The translations under genes and the position numbers were made by a program. From Rosistilla oblonga (GTDB lineage Bacteria > Planctomycetota > Planctomycetia > Pirellulales > Pirellulaceae), in contig NZ_CP036292.1 in NCBI RefSeq assembly GCF_007751715.1, positions 5,835,339 through 5,899,338 on the forward strand: a DNA stretch of 64,000 nucleotides, read 5' to 3'. This document shows positions 44,825 to 53,596 of the stretch, in pieces (within the stretch, counting starts at the first letter, position 1; every line of letters starts with the position of its first letter). The notes under the pieces are model-generated. The model saw nothing but the letters and a program-made list of their open reading frames with translations, did not search any database and was not told the origin of the DNA.

Positions 44825-46072
44825 ATGCCCTCCAGCCACGACCTCCCCGCGTCCGCGGATCCCAATCCGCAGGTCATCCCGTGGCTTTCTTCCCCCGAGG
44901 CGCTCGAAGCGATCGACCGCGCCGAGGCAGCCGGGCAAGCGACCGTCGCCCGGACCGCAGCGCTGCGAAGAAAGATCGGCCCCGACCGCGCCGCAGCAGT
45001 TCTCTCCGCAGCAGCAGCGCGAGGCAAGGCGATCGACAAATGGGGCGCTGGGCCGTGGCTGGTCACCGATCGCGGGATCCAACAAGCGACCGATCGGGCG
45101 ATCGCCAGCTACAAGTCGCGGCGCGTTCCCGCCGGGCTGGAGATCTTCGACTGGTGCTGTGGCGTCGGCGGCGAAGCGATGCAATTGAGCGACCGCGGCC
45201 CGCTGACAGCGATCGACCGCGATCCCAAGATCGCTGAAATGGCAAGACACAATCTGGGCGTGCATCGCGAGCAGCAAGCGGCCAGCGACGTCGCTGGCTG
45301 GGAGTTTCGGTCGACGGTGATCTGCGACGACGTCTTTGCTCACCATCCACCAGCCGCGGCCTGGTTGAACCTCGATCCCGATCGCCGCAGTGAATCCAAC
45401 ACTGCCGGGACCAGCCGCGCGACGCATTGCGATTACCTGCAGCCGCCGCTGAGCGATTGGTTGCCGGTCGCAAAACAAGTCGCCGGCGCGTCGATCAAAC
45501 TGGCTCCAGCGACCCAGTTGCCCGAGGAGTGCCACGAGCTGGGAGAGCGCGAATGGATCAGCCATCGCGGCAGCTGTCGCCAGCAAGTGCTGTGGCTCGG
45601 CGAGGCGAGTCCCCGTGGAACGATCCGAGCGACCGTTGTCACCGGAGACGATTCGGCGACCAGTTTCGCTGTCGACCAACTGCAGCAGGGCGATGAAACC
45701 GACACCTGCGAAGCGTTTGCCTTCGACCTCGATCCGGCGGTTCGCGCGGCGGGATTGAGCGAATCGTATGCGGCGGCCAAAGGCTTGCGGGCGCTCGGTG
45801 GACCGGCTGGCTTTTTCACCGCACAACAAAACGATGTCGACGCGTTGGCTCAACCGTTCGAAGTCCTTTGGCACGGCGTGGCCGATATGAAAAAGCTCCG
45901 CCAAGCCGTCGCTGCGATCGACGGTTGCGTGAGCGAAGTGAAAATCCGCGGGCTCGATTGGAAGCCGCCAACGATCATCAAGAAGCTGGGGCGGCGAGAG
46001 GGAAAAAAGCTGACGCTGCTGGCCAGCCGAATCGGTTCGTATTGCGGAGCGATCCTGGCGGTCCGGCCATAA
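44825..46072 (+). CDS. THUMP-like class I methyltransferase
   Basis: This 415-residue protein has a helical N-terminus (PWLSSPEALEAIDRAEAAGQ), then a SAM-binding core: IFDWCCGVGGEAMQLSDRG (motif I), LTAIDRDPKIAEMARHN (motif II) and AAWLNLDPDRR (the motif IV position). A C-terminal THUMP-like domain ends KIRGLDWKPPTIIKKLG and GKKLTLLASRIG. These are features of a bacterial family of probable RNA methyltransferases. The target base is not known. Its stop codon lies only 3 nt before the 3' end of the antisense group II intron. Confidence 0.85.
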   Translation: MPSSHDLPASADPNPQVIPWLSSPEALEAIDRAEAAGQATVARTAALRRKIGPDRAAAVLSAAAARGKAIDKWGAGPWLVTDRGIQQATDRAIASYKSRRVPAGLEIFDWCCGVGGEAMQLSDRGPLTAIDRDPKIAEMARHNLGVHREQQAASDVAGWEFRSTVICDDVFAHHPPAAAWLNLDPDRRSESNTAGTSRATHCDYLQPPLSDWLPVAKQVAGASIKLAPATQLPEECHELGEREWISHRGSCRQQVLWLGEASPRGTIRATVVTGDDSATSFAVDQLQQGDETDTCEAFAFDLDPAVRAAGLSESYAAAKGLRALGGPAGFFTAQQNDVDALAQPFEVLWHGVADMKKLRQAVAAIDGCVSEVKIRGLDWKPPTIIKKLGRREGKKLTLLASRIGSYCGAILAVRP

Positions 46073-46075
46073 AAA

Positions 46076-46153
46076 TCGAGTAGGGTGAGCCAGCGGAGCG
46101 ACCGCTGACTCAGCCCTCTCACAGAACCGTACGTACGGGTCCGTATACGGCTC
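46076..46153 (-). ncRNA. Group II intron domains V and VI
   Basis: Domain V (46153 down to 46124) reads GAGCCGTATACGG then ACCCGTACGTACGGTTC. It has the AGC triad and the GAGCCGT/ACGGTTC lower helix, but only 30 nt where 34 is usual; the distal tip is shortened and no GNRA loop is visible. Domain VI follows with GGGCTGAGTCAGCGG pairing to CCGCTGGCTCACCC. An unpaired A lies in CCCTACTCGA, the expected branch-point position near the 3' splice site. Confidence 0.85.
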
Positions 46154-46177
46154 CTGTTTTATTTGCCTAGTGCTTTG

Positions 46178-46873
46178 TCAGGCTTTGATTTTGGGGTAGA
46201 GGGATTTTAGTTTTGTTCTCGCATCTTTGACTTGGAATTGCCAGTCAACGCCACGCTGTCTTCTGTTTGAGTGTGAGGACCACGCCTGTGTTTCCTTTCT
46301 CAGCGGCGCAATCGTCGCGAATCGACGACCGTTGATACACTGCCGCGTCATTGAACTGAGTTCGTTCTCAGCCGCGTTGAGCCAACTTCCATGCTTGGGT
46401 GTGTAACGGAACTCGATGCGACGAACCAAGGCACGGGCTTTTTCTGGCTTAAAGGCCTCGTAGAAGGCGCCTTTGGTGTGGGTATTGAGATTGTCACATA
46501 CCAGGATGATCTTCTTCGCCTTTTTGTAGCGTGTCGTCAGCAGTGCCTCCATTTCGATGGCCCAATCGACCTTGGTTCGCTTTGGACGCACGGTGACTTC
46601 TCTCCATCCGGCCAGCGGCTCGGTGAACATGAACACGCTGGCGGTTCCGCACCGTTCATACTCGTAATCGACGCGTCGAGCATGATTGCGGGTCGCCGGG
46701 ATCGGCGTTCGCGTCTCTTTGTGAAGCTGGACCGGCTGTTCGTCCATGCACACCACGGGATAGTCCGAATCATACGGTTCTTCGTAGGTGTCTAGGACTT
46801 CTTCCATGCACGCTACAAATTCGGAGTCGGCGTCGGGTGGAATCACCCAATACTGGATCTTGCGATTGGTCAT
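46178..46873 (-). CDS. IS630 transposase, DDE catalytic part
   Basis: This 231-residue protein is a DDE_3 superfamily endonuclease. VVCMDEQPVQLHKE carries the first Asp, IILVCDNLNTHTKGAF the second, and HGSWLNAAENELSSMTRQ the final acidic residue, with the typical DNxNTH motif. It starts at an ATGA overlap with the upstream ORF (4 nt), so coupling or a -1 frameshift could join the two halves. All motifs are intact. Confidence 0.93.
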   Translation of the reverse strand: MTNRKIQYWVIPPDADSEFVACMEEVLDTYEEPYDSDYPVVCMDEQPVQLHKETRTPIPATRNHARRVDYEYERCGTASVFMFTEPLAGWREVTVRPKRTKVDWAIEMEALLTTRYKKAKKIILVCDNLNTHTKGAFYEAFKPEKARALVRRIEFRYTPKHGSWLNAAENELSSMTRQCINGRRFATIAPLRKETQAWSSHSNRRQRGVDWQFQVKDARTKLKSLYPKIKA

Positions 46874-47313
46874 GCCGTTTTTTTAAGCGTTTGGCGAACG
46901 GTTTCGTAGCTGATCGAGTCCACGATCCCCAGTTCTACCACGTGGTCTGCCAACAGACGCAGCGACCAACTCGCGAACCCTTTGGGAGGTTTCCCCAACC
47001 GCAAGGCGATCACTTTCGCTTCTTGCTTTCCGTCAAGCGTCTTCTCTCGCGGGGCGCTCAAACGCGGTTTCCCGTGCAGCGCCGTATCGAACCCTTCGGT
47101 CACCAAACGTTTGCGAAGATTCTCCACGGTCTGAATCCGACACGCCAAAGCTTCCGCGATTTTGGCGTCGGTCCAGCCAGGTCCTTCCGTGTCAGCTTTG
47201 AGAAGGATCAGCGCCCGCCGTACCTTCTGCGAGGAGCCTTTCAGCTTCTTTACAATCGCCTTCAGTTCTTCCCGTTCTGTATCCGAAAGCCGAACGATAT
47301 ACTTCTTAATCAT
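46870..47313 (-). CDS. IS630 transposase, helix-turn-helix part
   Basis: This 147-residue protein is the DNA-binding half: LKGSSQKVRRALILLKADTE, then WTDAKIAEALACRIQTVENL, a homeodomain-like HTH, and FASWSLRLLADHVVELG with ISYETVRQTLKK, a winged-helix region. In many IS630 elements both halves are one protein; here they are two overlapping frames. Confidence 0.92.
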   Translation of the reverse strand: MIKKYIVRLSDTEREELKAIVKKLKGSSQKVRRALILLKADTEGPGWTDAKIAEALACRIQTVENLRKRLVTEGFDTALHGKPRLSAPREKTLDGKQEAKVIALRLGKPPKGFASWSLRLLADHVVELGIVDSISYETVRQTLKKTA

Positions 47314-47403
47314 CGAATCCTCCGTGACTCGTGGGGCAATCGACCTACAAACTCCCGGATTCTTCCGATTCAGGAAACCCCAATTCCTAAGGCTGACAAA
47401 GCA

Positions 47404-48672
47404 CTAGGTTAAGCCAGGAAGGACTCCGGTCTCCAATTCGGTCAAGTCAAACAGGCCAAGTTCCGCCAGGAAGCCATTGCTGATGGCCATGCTGGCGTAA
47501 GAACTACGCGACGTACGCCACGCGGTCATTCGCATCTTCTGGAGGTCACCACGTACGCCGACCTGCCGCAAGCGGCGAATCAGACGCGTCGGTTTCTTCC
47601 ACAACGCGAGTTGCTTGGCCCGTAATCGTCGCCGAATCCATCTAGCCAACTCGCGATACAGACCTTTGCAGTTCGCCATCCGGAAGTAGCTGCCCCAGCC
47701 GCGAAGCACCGGATTCAGGTCAGCAATGACCTTCTCCAAGTTCACCGGGCTGTTCTTGCGAGTGATCACTTTGACCTTCGCCTTGAAGGCCGCGACTTTC
47801 TCGGCAGCAATGCGGGTGTGCATGCTGCCGATCACGACGCCCAAGAACTTCACACCCTCACAGGCTGAAGTCAGGTGCGTCTTATCGCGATTGACGGTCA
47901 ACTTCAAATCACCTTCCAGAATCTCCACTGCAACGCTCATCGCATGAGCCGCCGAGCGCTTGCTCCGACACAGGATCAGAATGTCGTCGGCGTACCGAAC
48001 GATTCGGTAACCACGACGCATCATCTCCTGGTCGAAAGCATCCAGGTAAATATTGGCGATCAGGGGACTGACAACACCGCCTTGCGGGCTGCCAAGCTCC
48101 GTCGCCTCCCAGACACCTTCGTTCATCACTCCGCTGGTCAAAAACATTTTGATCAGATTCAAAATGCTGCCATCGGTCACCCGACGACGGATCGACGAGA
48201 GAATCAAGCCGTGATCCAACCGGTCAAAGCATTTCGAGAGATCCATATCGACGACTTGGTCGAGACCATATCGCCGGATGAACATCGTTGCTTTGGCGAC
48301 TGCCTGTTGGCAACTGCGGCCCGGTCGGTAACCGTAGCTTGATGGATGAAAGTCAGGATCAAAGATCGGCTGCAGGATGTCCAGCAACGCTTGCTGGACG
48401 ACTCGGTCGCGAACTGTTGGGATGCCAAGATGCCGCTGGCCGCCTTCCGGTTTCGGAATCGAAACTCGGCGGACCGCACTGGGCCGGTAAGTCTTGCTCC
48501 GCAGCTCGCTCACCAACCGCGTCAGCTCCCCCAGCAAATCAGCTTCAAACGCATCGATCGCTTGCCCGTCGATGCCAGGTGCACCCTTGGCACGTCGGAC
48601 TTTCTCGAACGCGCGAGCCAAAGCTCGGCGATCAAGCAGTCGGTCGTAGAGGCTGTAGTAGGTTCGCTTCAT
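47404..48672 (-). CDS. ltrA: Group II intron reverse transcriptase/maturase
   Basis: This 422-residue protein has RT0-RT7: AKGAPGIDGQAI, SIPKPEGGQRHLGIPTVRDR, SYGYRPGRS, VVDMDLSKCFD, GSPQGGVVSPLIANIYLD and the catalytic YADD (IVRYADDILIL). The maturase (GIIM) domain has VIADLNPVLRGWGSYFRM and a WIRRRLRAKQLALWKKP helix. There is no C-terminal HNH endonuclease, so mobility would rely on other DNA entry routes. The TAG stop is shared with the target site of the IS630. The ORF is intact. Confidence 0.96.
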   Translation of the reverse strand: MKRTYYSLYDRLLDRRALARAFEKVRRAKGAPGIDGQAIDAFEADLLGELTRLVSELRSKTYRPSAVRRVSIPKPEGGQRHLGIPTVRDRVVQQALLDILQPIFDPDFHPSSYGYRPGRSCQQAVAKATMFIRRYGLDQVVDMDLSKCFDRLDHGLILSSIRRRVTDGSILNLIKMFLTSGVMNEGVWEATELGSPQGGVVSPLIANIYLDAFDQEMMRRGYRIVRYADDILILCRSKRSAAHAMSVAVEILEGDLKLTVNRDKTHLTSACEGVKFLGVVIGSMHTRIAAEKVAAFKAKVKVITRKNSPVNLEKVIADLNPVLRGWGSYFRMANCKGLYRELARWIRRRLRAKQLALWKKPTRLIRRLRQVGVRGDLQKMRMTAWRTSRSSYASMAISNGFLAELGLFDLTELETGVLPGLT

Positions 48673-49462
48673 GACTGTCGGTCGGTGGTCTTTCGTTGGG
48701 TCGATCGCTTTCTGTCGAATCGGTTGGCAGGGTGGCGGTTCACTCAGCGGGCGCCTCGTGTGCTATTCCAGTAGAGGACAATCGCGAGGCGTCGAGTTTG
48801 CTGAGTTACTTCCACGCCGACGGACGAATCGAGCAGCTTAGCAGTTCCCCGCATCGCCACTGTGGACCGGTCCCCGGAGTCTTCGATCTCTCCGGATCGT
48901 GTCGGCTGCCGGTTGTTCGTTTTCGGTGTTCTCTCCAATCACAAGTAAAACTTCACCCCTTCGCATCCAGTGATGACCTTTTGAGTCATCTCTGTCCGGC
49001 GTGACTCGCTTCGGTTACCGCCGATGCTTTGCACGTCGTCGCCACGGTTTTGTCCTCCAGACTGTTACCAGCTTTCACGGGCCGCGACTTATTCACTACT
49101 ACGGGTTCATCTGACTCCTGACACCACATCGATCGCTTCTTGTGTTTCCACTTGAAGCGACCTTACCGGCTTCTCACGCTTCGCCTTTGGGGGAGCTAAC
49201 GCGGCCACGGATAATGTCAGGTCTCCCCAGTTACTGCACTGGCTCCCTGACGATGATGACGTCCCCAAACACTTCCGGCGGCTGTTCATGTATCGGGCAT
49301 CGCGACTTTTTGCACGCTCGCCCCCGCCGGCAGCCGAATCGGGTTCGCTTTCGCTACGTTCCATCGTCCTCCTATCGCTTCCTTCAGACCCGCAGTCACC
49401 GGCGGAACCCTTGCGAATCGGATTCAATTCCCCATGAACAGGGCTTGGTCGGTGACAAGCAC
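48673..49462 (-). ncRNA. Group II intron 5' structured RNA (domains I-III, boundaries approximate)
   Basis: No gene is present in these 790 nt. On the minus strand it runs from the candidate 5' end through GGGGAATTGAATCCGATTCG, CCGGTGACTGCGGGTCTGAA and AAGTCGCGGCCCGTGAAAGC to GGAGGACAAAACCGTGGCGA. I recall segments like these from other group II introns of this type. Domain limits and exon-binding sites need folding to settle. Confidence 0.6.
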
Positions 49463-49493
49463 CGACTGGGTTTGCCAGCTTCGCTGGGCAAAC

Positions 49494-49519
49494 AAAAAAG
49501 CGGCCCGTTTTGGGACCGC
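49494..49519 (-). terminator. Intrinsic terminator of the YHS-like gene
   Basis: On the minus strand GCGGTCCC pairs with GGGCCGC (one bulge) around AAAAC, followed by TTTTTT. A second imperfect hairpin (GTTTGCCAGC and its complement, 49470-49493) lies between it and the intron. Confidence 0.85.
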
Positions 49520-49580
49520 GTGTCTGCAAATCTGGGCGTCGTCGCGGAACGATCGACGCCAATGGCAACGTCAGCTGGCG

Positions 49581-50042
49581 TTACTTCTTGACGACTTCGA
49601 AGCCGGTCTTGAACGCTTTTTCACCAAACAGCATTTCCAGCTGAGCGTCCCCTTCGGCTGCCGCTGCTTTGCCTTTGCAGCCGCCACAGCAGAACGCAAC
49701 TTTGTGGTTGTCGACGGTGACCGATTGATCGGGGTTCGCATCGCGGCCGGCGATCGGGCAATGGACCTGCTTGGCCTGGCCGGTGACGAACAACTGCAAG
49801 TTCGCTTTGGCTGCGTATTTCTTCTGATCGGCGACGAATCGCTTCATGCAGCCAGGGCAACAGAAGTAGACCTTCGCATCCTTGTACTGGGTCGATGCGG
49901 CGGCATCGCCGACGGTGAATTCGGTCCCGGCAACGGGGCACTTGCACTTCTTGGTCGCAAGCGTGTCGTCAGCCGCACTGGCAAAGCTGGTGAGTGTGGC
50001 AACGGCCAACAGAACGCAAATGACAGGATTGGAAGAGCGCAT
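49581..50042 (-). CDS. Periplasmic protein with two YHS/TRASH-like metal sites
   Basis: This 153-residue protein has a signal peptide (VICVLLAVATLTSFASA) and two similar cysteine modules. One is KCPVAGTEF..VYFCCPGCMKRF (read as CKCPVAG and CCPGC), the other is HCPIAGRDANPD..VAFCCGGCKG. The CP..CCxGC spacing recalls YHS and TRASH metal-binding domains, so binding of copper or a similar ion is likely but not shown. GAGGA lies 6 nt before the ATG at 50042. A terminator follows the stop. Confidence 0.82.
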   Translation of the reverse strand: MRSSNPVICVLLAVATLTSFASAADDTLATKKCKCPVAGTEFTVGDAAASTQYKDAKVYFCCPGCMKRFVADQKKYAAKANLQLFVTGQAKQVHCPIAGRDANPDQSVTVDNHKVAFCCGGCKGKAAAAEGDAQLEMLFGEKAFKTGFEVVKK

Positions 50043-50162
50043 GAATTTCCTCTTGGTGCGTGGAACGGAAGGATGGGAATCCAGAATCGAAAAATCGCGG
50101 CTCCCAACAGGAATGGTAACCAAGCCCGACCGAGATCGCAAACCTTCCCCAAGTCGACTGAA

Positions 50163-51023
50163 TTAAAACGTCTCGGGATATATCACGATTTCGACGCGGC
50201 GGTTGGCGGCGCGGCCGACGGCGGTTGTATTGTCGCCGCGGGGGTAATTGGATCCTTGCGCGAGCGTGAACAATTGCTGCGGTGGCAGATTGTTGCGTCG
50301 CGTCAGATGCTCGAAGACCGCTGATGCTTGGGCGGCGGAGAGTTGATGGTTGCTGCCATACATTCCGCCGTACAACTGCTGGTCGTCGGTGTAGCCTTCG
50401 ATGCCAATCTTTTGGCGGGGAAAGTTCTGCTGAATTGCGGCTGCGATGGGATCGAGCATCGCCGCGGCGCCTCCAACGATCTGAGCTGAATTCCGCTGGA
50501 ACAACTGGTCCGAAGGAATACGAATTCGGATCGCTTCGTTTTCGAACGAGACAGGCAACCCGCCCAGGCTCAATTGGCTGGCCGCTTGACGGAGATTGGT
50601 GTTGGGCGTGATCGTCGCGCCGCCACGAAAGCGGCTGGAAGCCTGCAGTCCCTGGAACTGCTGTTGAGCGTCGGCGGCGGCGAGGTGCGCCTCCTGCATC
50701 CGCCCGGTGACTTCGGCCAACTGAGTCCGCATCAGATTGACTTCATCTTTGTAGACCTGCGACTGCTGTTCGGCTTGGGCGAGTTGTGTATGCAGTTGGC
50801 GGTTGTTATCGTCCAAGTGCCGGACGCGGCGTTCGAGATCGGCCAACTGGGCTTGCGCCGCTTGCAGCGAATTCGGATCGGCGGCCATCGCAACTCCAGG
50901 CTGCCCGCCGGGCCATGCCGCGCCGGGGTTGCTGGCTAAGCGAGGGTTCTGCGTACAGCCAGCCAAACCTGTTGTAAGACAACAGACCCAAAGCAAGGCG
51001 ATCGTGTGATTGGTTGTACGCAT
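50163..51023 (-). CDS. OmpA-family lipoprotein
   Basis: This 286-residue protein has a lipoprotein signal (CCLTTGLAGC), a coiled coil (about 52-125: QAQLADLERRVRHLDDNNRQ onward) and a C-terminal OmpA domain (about 170-286). The OmpA domain has IGIEGYTDDQ, NHQLSAAQASAVFEHL and GRAANRRVEIVIYP, the peptidoglycan-binding pattern. It probably ties an outer or cytoplasmic membrane to the peptidoglycan, whose presence in planctomycetes is established. It stands alone. Confidence 0.9.
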   Translation of the reverse strand: MRTTNHTIALLWVCCLTTGLAGCTQNPRLASNPGAAWPGGQPGVAMAADPNSLQAAQAQLADLERRVRHLDDNNRQLHTQLAQAEQQSQVYKDEVNLMRTQLAEVTGRMQEAHLAAADAQQQFQGLQASSRFRGGATITPNTNLRQAASQLSLGGLPVSFENEAIRIRIPSDQLFQRNSAQIVGGAAAMLDPIAAAIQQNFPRQKIGIEGYTDDQQLYGGMYGSNHQLSAAQASAVFEHLTRRNNLPPQQLFTLAQGSNYPRGDNTTAVGRAANRRVEIVIYPETF

Positions 51024-51284
51024 GTCGGTTGATGTTGAAGTGACCTTCGCAGAAACATCCTTGGGGCCAAGCGTAGCAAGGCTGGCAAAACCACAGCAAG
51101 AGCAGTAATGGATGCGGGGGCAGTGATCACACCGCCAACAATTGCTAGCTCAGGCTGGACCGCATAGACAAGTGTCCTACACGATCTCGACCTGAAAGAA
51201 AAATAAATGCCAACGGCAGCGCGGCGTTCTGACAAACGAGAACGCGCGGCTCACGGAACCATCTCTGACCAGACGTCTTACAAC

Positions 51285-51884
51285 ATGATTGTGATAGGAA
51301 TCATCGGTCCGCCTGCGGGCGGTAAATCCACCGTTGCACGGGCTCTTGCGGAACAGGGAGCAGCGTGGATCAACGCCGACCGCTTGGCTCACGCTGCGCT
51401 GCGGATGGGTCGGGTAAAGAATAAGCTTCGCGAGCACTTTGGCGATTCTATTTTTAATACCGCCGGCGCGGTCCAACGCCCCGCATTGGCAGCGAAAGTT
51501 TTTGGGGATGACCCTACCAGTAGACGGCAGTTAGAATATATTGAGAGCGTGCTACATCCGGTCGTTGGGCAGTTGGCGGCCCGGAAATTGCAACGTCTAG
51601 CTGCTCAACAGCAGTCCGTGGTCGTAATCGATGCACCGCTGTTGATCGAAGCGAATTGGCATTTCCAATGCGACGAAATTTGGTATGTCGATTCTCCGTG
51701 GGAACAGCGGATCCAATGGATTGCTAAGCGATCTTGGACGCCTGAACAACTTCGCCAACGCGAAGCGCGTCAGCTATCGCTTGCGGAAAAACGAAGATAC
51801 GCAACGCGGATCCTCGACAACTCCCAGGGGCCTCCTCACACCAGGCGGCAGATACTTGCTCTCTGGAGGCAGCTAACCAAATAA
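51285..51884 (+). CDS. coaE: Dephospho-CoA kinase
   Basis: This 199-residue protein starts MIVIGIIGPPAGGKSTVARA, the P-loop of CoaE, with INADRLAH, LHPVVGQL, VVVIDAPLLIEANWHFQCDE and a C-terminal lid and helix. It performs the last step of coenzyme A synthesis. The frame is open for 26 more residues from an ATG at 51207; neither start has a clear ribosome site. The shorter one fits the family length. Confidence 0.93.
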   Translation: MIVIGIIGPPAGGKSTVARALAEQGAAWINADRLAHAALRMGRVKNKLREHFGDSIFNTAGAVQRPALAAKVFGDDPTSRRQLEYIESVLHPVVGQLAARKLQRLAAQQQSVVVIDAPLLIEANWHFQCDEIWYVDSPWEQRIQWIAKRSWTPEQLRQREARQLSLAEKRRYATRILDNSQGPPHTRRQILALWRQLTK

Positions 51885-52097
51885 CAACAAAATCCACCGC
51901 AGCGATGGCTGACTGTCCGCGCTATTGCTTTGCCGTGTAAGATAGTGACTGCAAAGCTCTTATCCCAAAGCGTTTGTCGATGCAGGATGCATCCTCACAC
52001 AACTCAACAATCCTGCCGACAACGATTACCCATCTCCTTCCTGATCGCCCGCTTGCTCGCAAGCTAGGTTAGCTCTCCTATTCGATTGATCCTAATC

Positions 52098-53594
52098 ATG
52101 GAACCTCGCAAACCCAATCGCCAAAATTCGTCTCGCCCTCTGCAACGCGGCCGCAATCAGAGCTTTGGTGGTGGTTCGCGACCGCGTCACCCCGACGCTG
52201 AGGTCGATCAACGCATCCGAGAACTCGACGCCGAGCGCGACCCGCTGTCGCTGCCCGAAGAGATCGTCGTCGAAGCGACCCGCGCCGGCGGTTCGGTCGG
52301 CGTGCCACAACAACGCAGCGACAACGCGCCGATGAACCTGGCGCAGTTGCAGTTGTTGTCGCGCGATGAACTTGTCGCCCTGGCCGAGGCCGAAGGGGTG
52401 ACCGACATCGAAAAGTGCAGCCGCTTGGATCTCAGCTTCAGCGTGCTCAAACGCCGGATGGCCAATAACGGTTTGATGTACGGGGAAGGGACGCTGGAGA
52501 TCCTGCCCGACGGGTTTGGGTTCTTGCGCAGCCCCGACGCTCATTACATCTCCTGCCCCGACGACATCTACGTCTCCCCCAGCCAAATCCGCCGCTTCGG
52601 TTTGCAGACCGGCAGCTCGGTCGCCGGCCAGATCCGACCTCCCAAAGAAAACGAACGCTACTTTGCGCTGCTCCGCGTCGAAGCGATCAACCGCCGCGAT
52701 CCGATGGACCGCCAACGGAACGTTCGCTTCGAAGACCTGACTCCGCTGCATCCCAACGCGCGGATTATCATGGAGACCGACGCGCACGAGATGTCGACTC
52801 GAGTCATCGATCTGCTGGCACCGATCGGTTTCGGCCAACGCGGCTTGATCGTCAGTCCACCGCGAGCCGGTAAGACCGTCTTGATGCAGAAGATGGCCCG
52901 CTCGGTTCTGGAAAACTATCCCGATGCCTACGTGATCGTGCTGCTTGTCGACGAGCGGCCCGAAGAGGTCACCGACATGGAGCGGGAGGTCAAAGGCCCG
53001 CACTGCGAAGTCATCAGCAGCACGTTCGACGAACCACCGGCGCGACACATCCAAGTCGCTCAGATGGTGATCGAGAAGGCCAAGCGAATGGTTGAATACG
53101 GCATCGACGTCGTGATCTTCCTCGATTCGATCACACGCCTGGGCCGCGCTTACAACTCCGAGGGCGGCGGTACTGGCAAACTGCTCTCGGGCGGTTTGGA
53201 CGCCGGGGCGTTGCAGAAACCCAAAGCCTTCTTCGGATCGGCTCGCAAGCTGGAAGAGGGTGGATCGCTGACGATCCTAGCAACCGCACTTGTCGACACC
53301 GGCAGCCGCATGGATGACGTGATCTTTGAAGAATTCAAAGGGACCGGCAACATGGAGATCGTGCTGGATCGCAATCTGGTCGATCGACGGATCTGGCCCT
53401 CGATCGATCCGGGCCGTAGCGGCACGCGACGCGAGGAGATGCTGATGGATGACGAAGAGCATCGTCGGATCAGCATCTTGCGGCGCGTGATGGCGGAATT
53501 GAATCCGCCCGAAGCGATGGACATGCTGATCAAACAACTCAAGAAGACCCAAAACAACGCTGAGTTTTTGCTCAGCCTCAAGGAAGTCGACTGA
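52098..53594 (+). CDS. rho: Transcription termination factor Rho
   Basis: This 498-residue protein has an Arg/Gln/Gly-rich N-terminal extension of about 75 residues. The Rho N-terminal helices ([20 protein letters not shown]) and the cold-shock-like RNA domain ([18 protein letters not shown]) follow. The RecA-like ATPase has [30 protein letters not shown] and [15 protein letters not shown]. It is a hexameric RNA helicase that ends transcription. A TTG start four codons upstream is possible. ribH follows after 2 nt, so the genes are co-transcribed. Confidence 0.97.
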   Translation: MEPRKPNRQNSSRPLQRGRNQSFGGGSRPRHPDAEVDQRIRELDAERDPLSLPEEIVVEATRAGGSVGVPQQRSDNAPMNLAQLQLLSRDELVALAEAEGVTDIEKCSRLDLSFSVLKRRMANNGLMYGEGTLEILPDGFGFLRSPDAHYISCPDDIYVSPSQIRRFGLQTGSSVAGQIRPPKENERYFALLRVEAINRRDPMDRQRNVRFEDLTPLHPNARIIMETDAHEMSTRVIDLLAPIGFGQRGLIVSPPRAGKTVLMQKMARSVLENYPDAYVIVLLVDERPEEVTDMEREVKGPHCEVISSTFDEPPARHIQVAQMVIEKAKRMVEYGIDVVIFLDSITRLGRAYNSEGGGTGKLLSGGLDAGALQKPKAFFGSARKLEEGGSLTILATALVDTGSRMDDVIFEEFKGTGNMEIVLDRNLVDRRIWPSIDPGRSGTRREEMLMDDEEHRRISILRRVMAELNPPEAMDMLIKQLKKTQNNAEFLLSLKEVD

Positions 53595-53596
53595 TC

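Larger units (their letters stand above)
46170..47404 (-). mobile_element. IS630-family insertion sequence
   Basis: This 1235-bp element is bounded by GTGCTTTGTCAG and CTGACAAAGCAC. The wider inverted repeats extend to about 29 bp with a few mismatches. The target TA is duplicated (46168-46169, 47405-47406), the IS630/mariner hallmark. It carries two overlapping ORFs. It inserted at the TA of the RT stop codon; because the base following TA is G both in the element and in the intron, TAG is kept. Confidence 0.95.
46076..49462 (-). mobile_element. Group II intron with reverse transcriptase, interrupted by IS630
   Basis: On the minus strand the intron has a 5' structured RNA of about 790 nt (48673-49462) and the RT/maturase ORF (47404-48672). 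The IS630 element (46170-47404) follows, then domains V and VI, ending ..CCCTACTCGA at 46076. The 3' end is well supported. The 5' end is not: GTGCTTGTC at 49462 is my best candidate for the GTGYG start, with a 7-bp hairpin (49448-49466) across it. It lies downstream of the terminator of the YHS-like gene, a setting typical of introns that target terminators. Without the IS630 it would be about 2150 nt. Confidence 0.85.
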
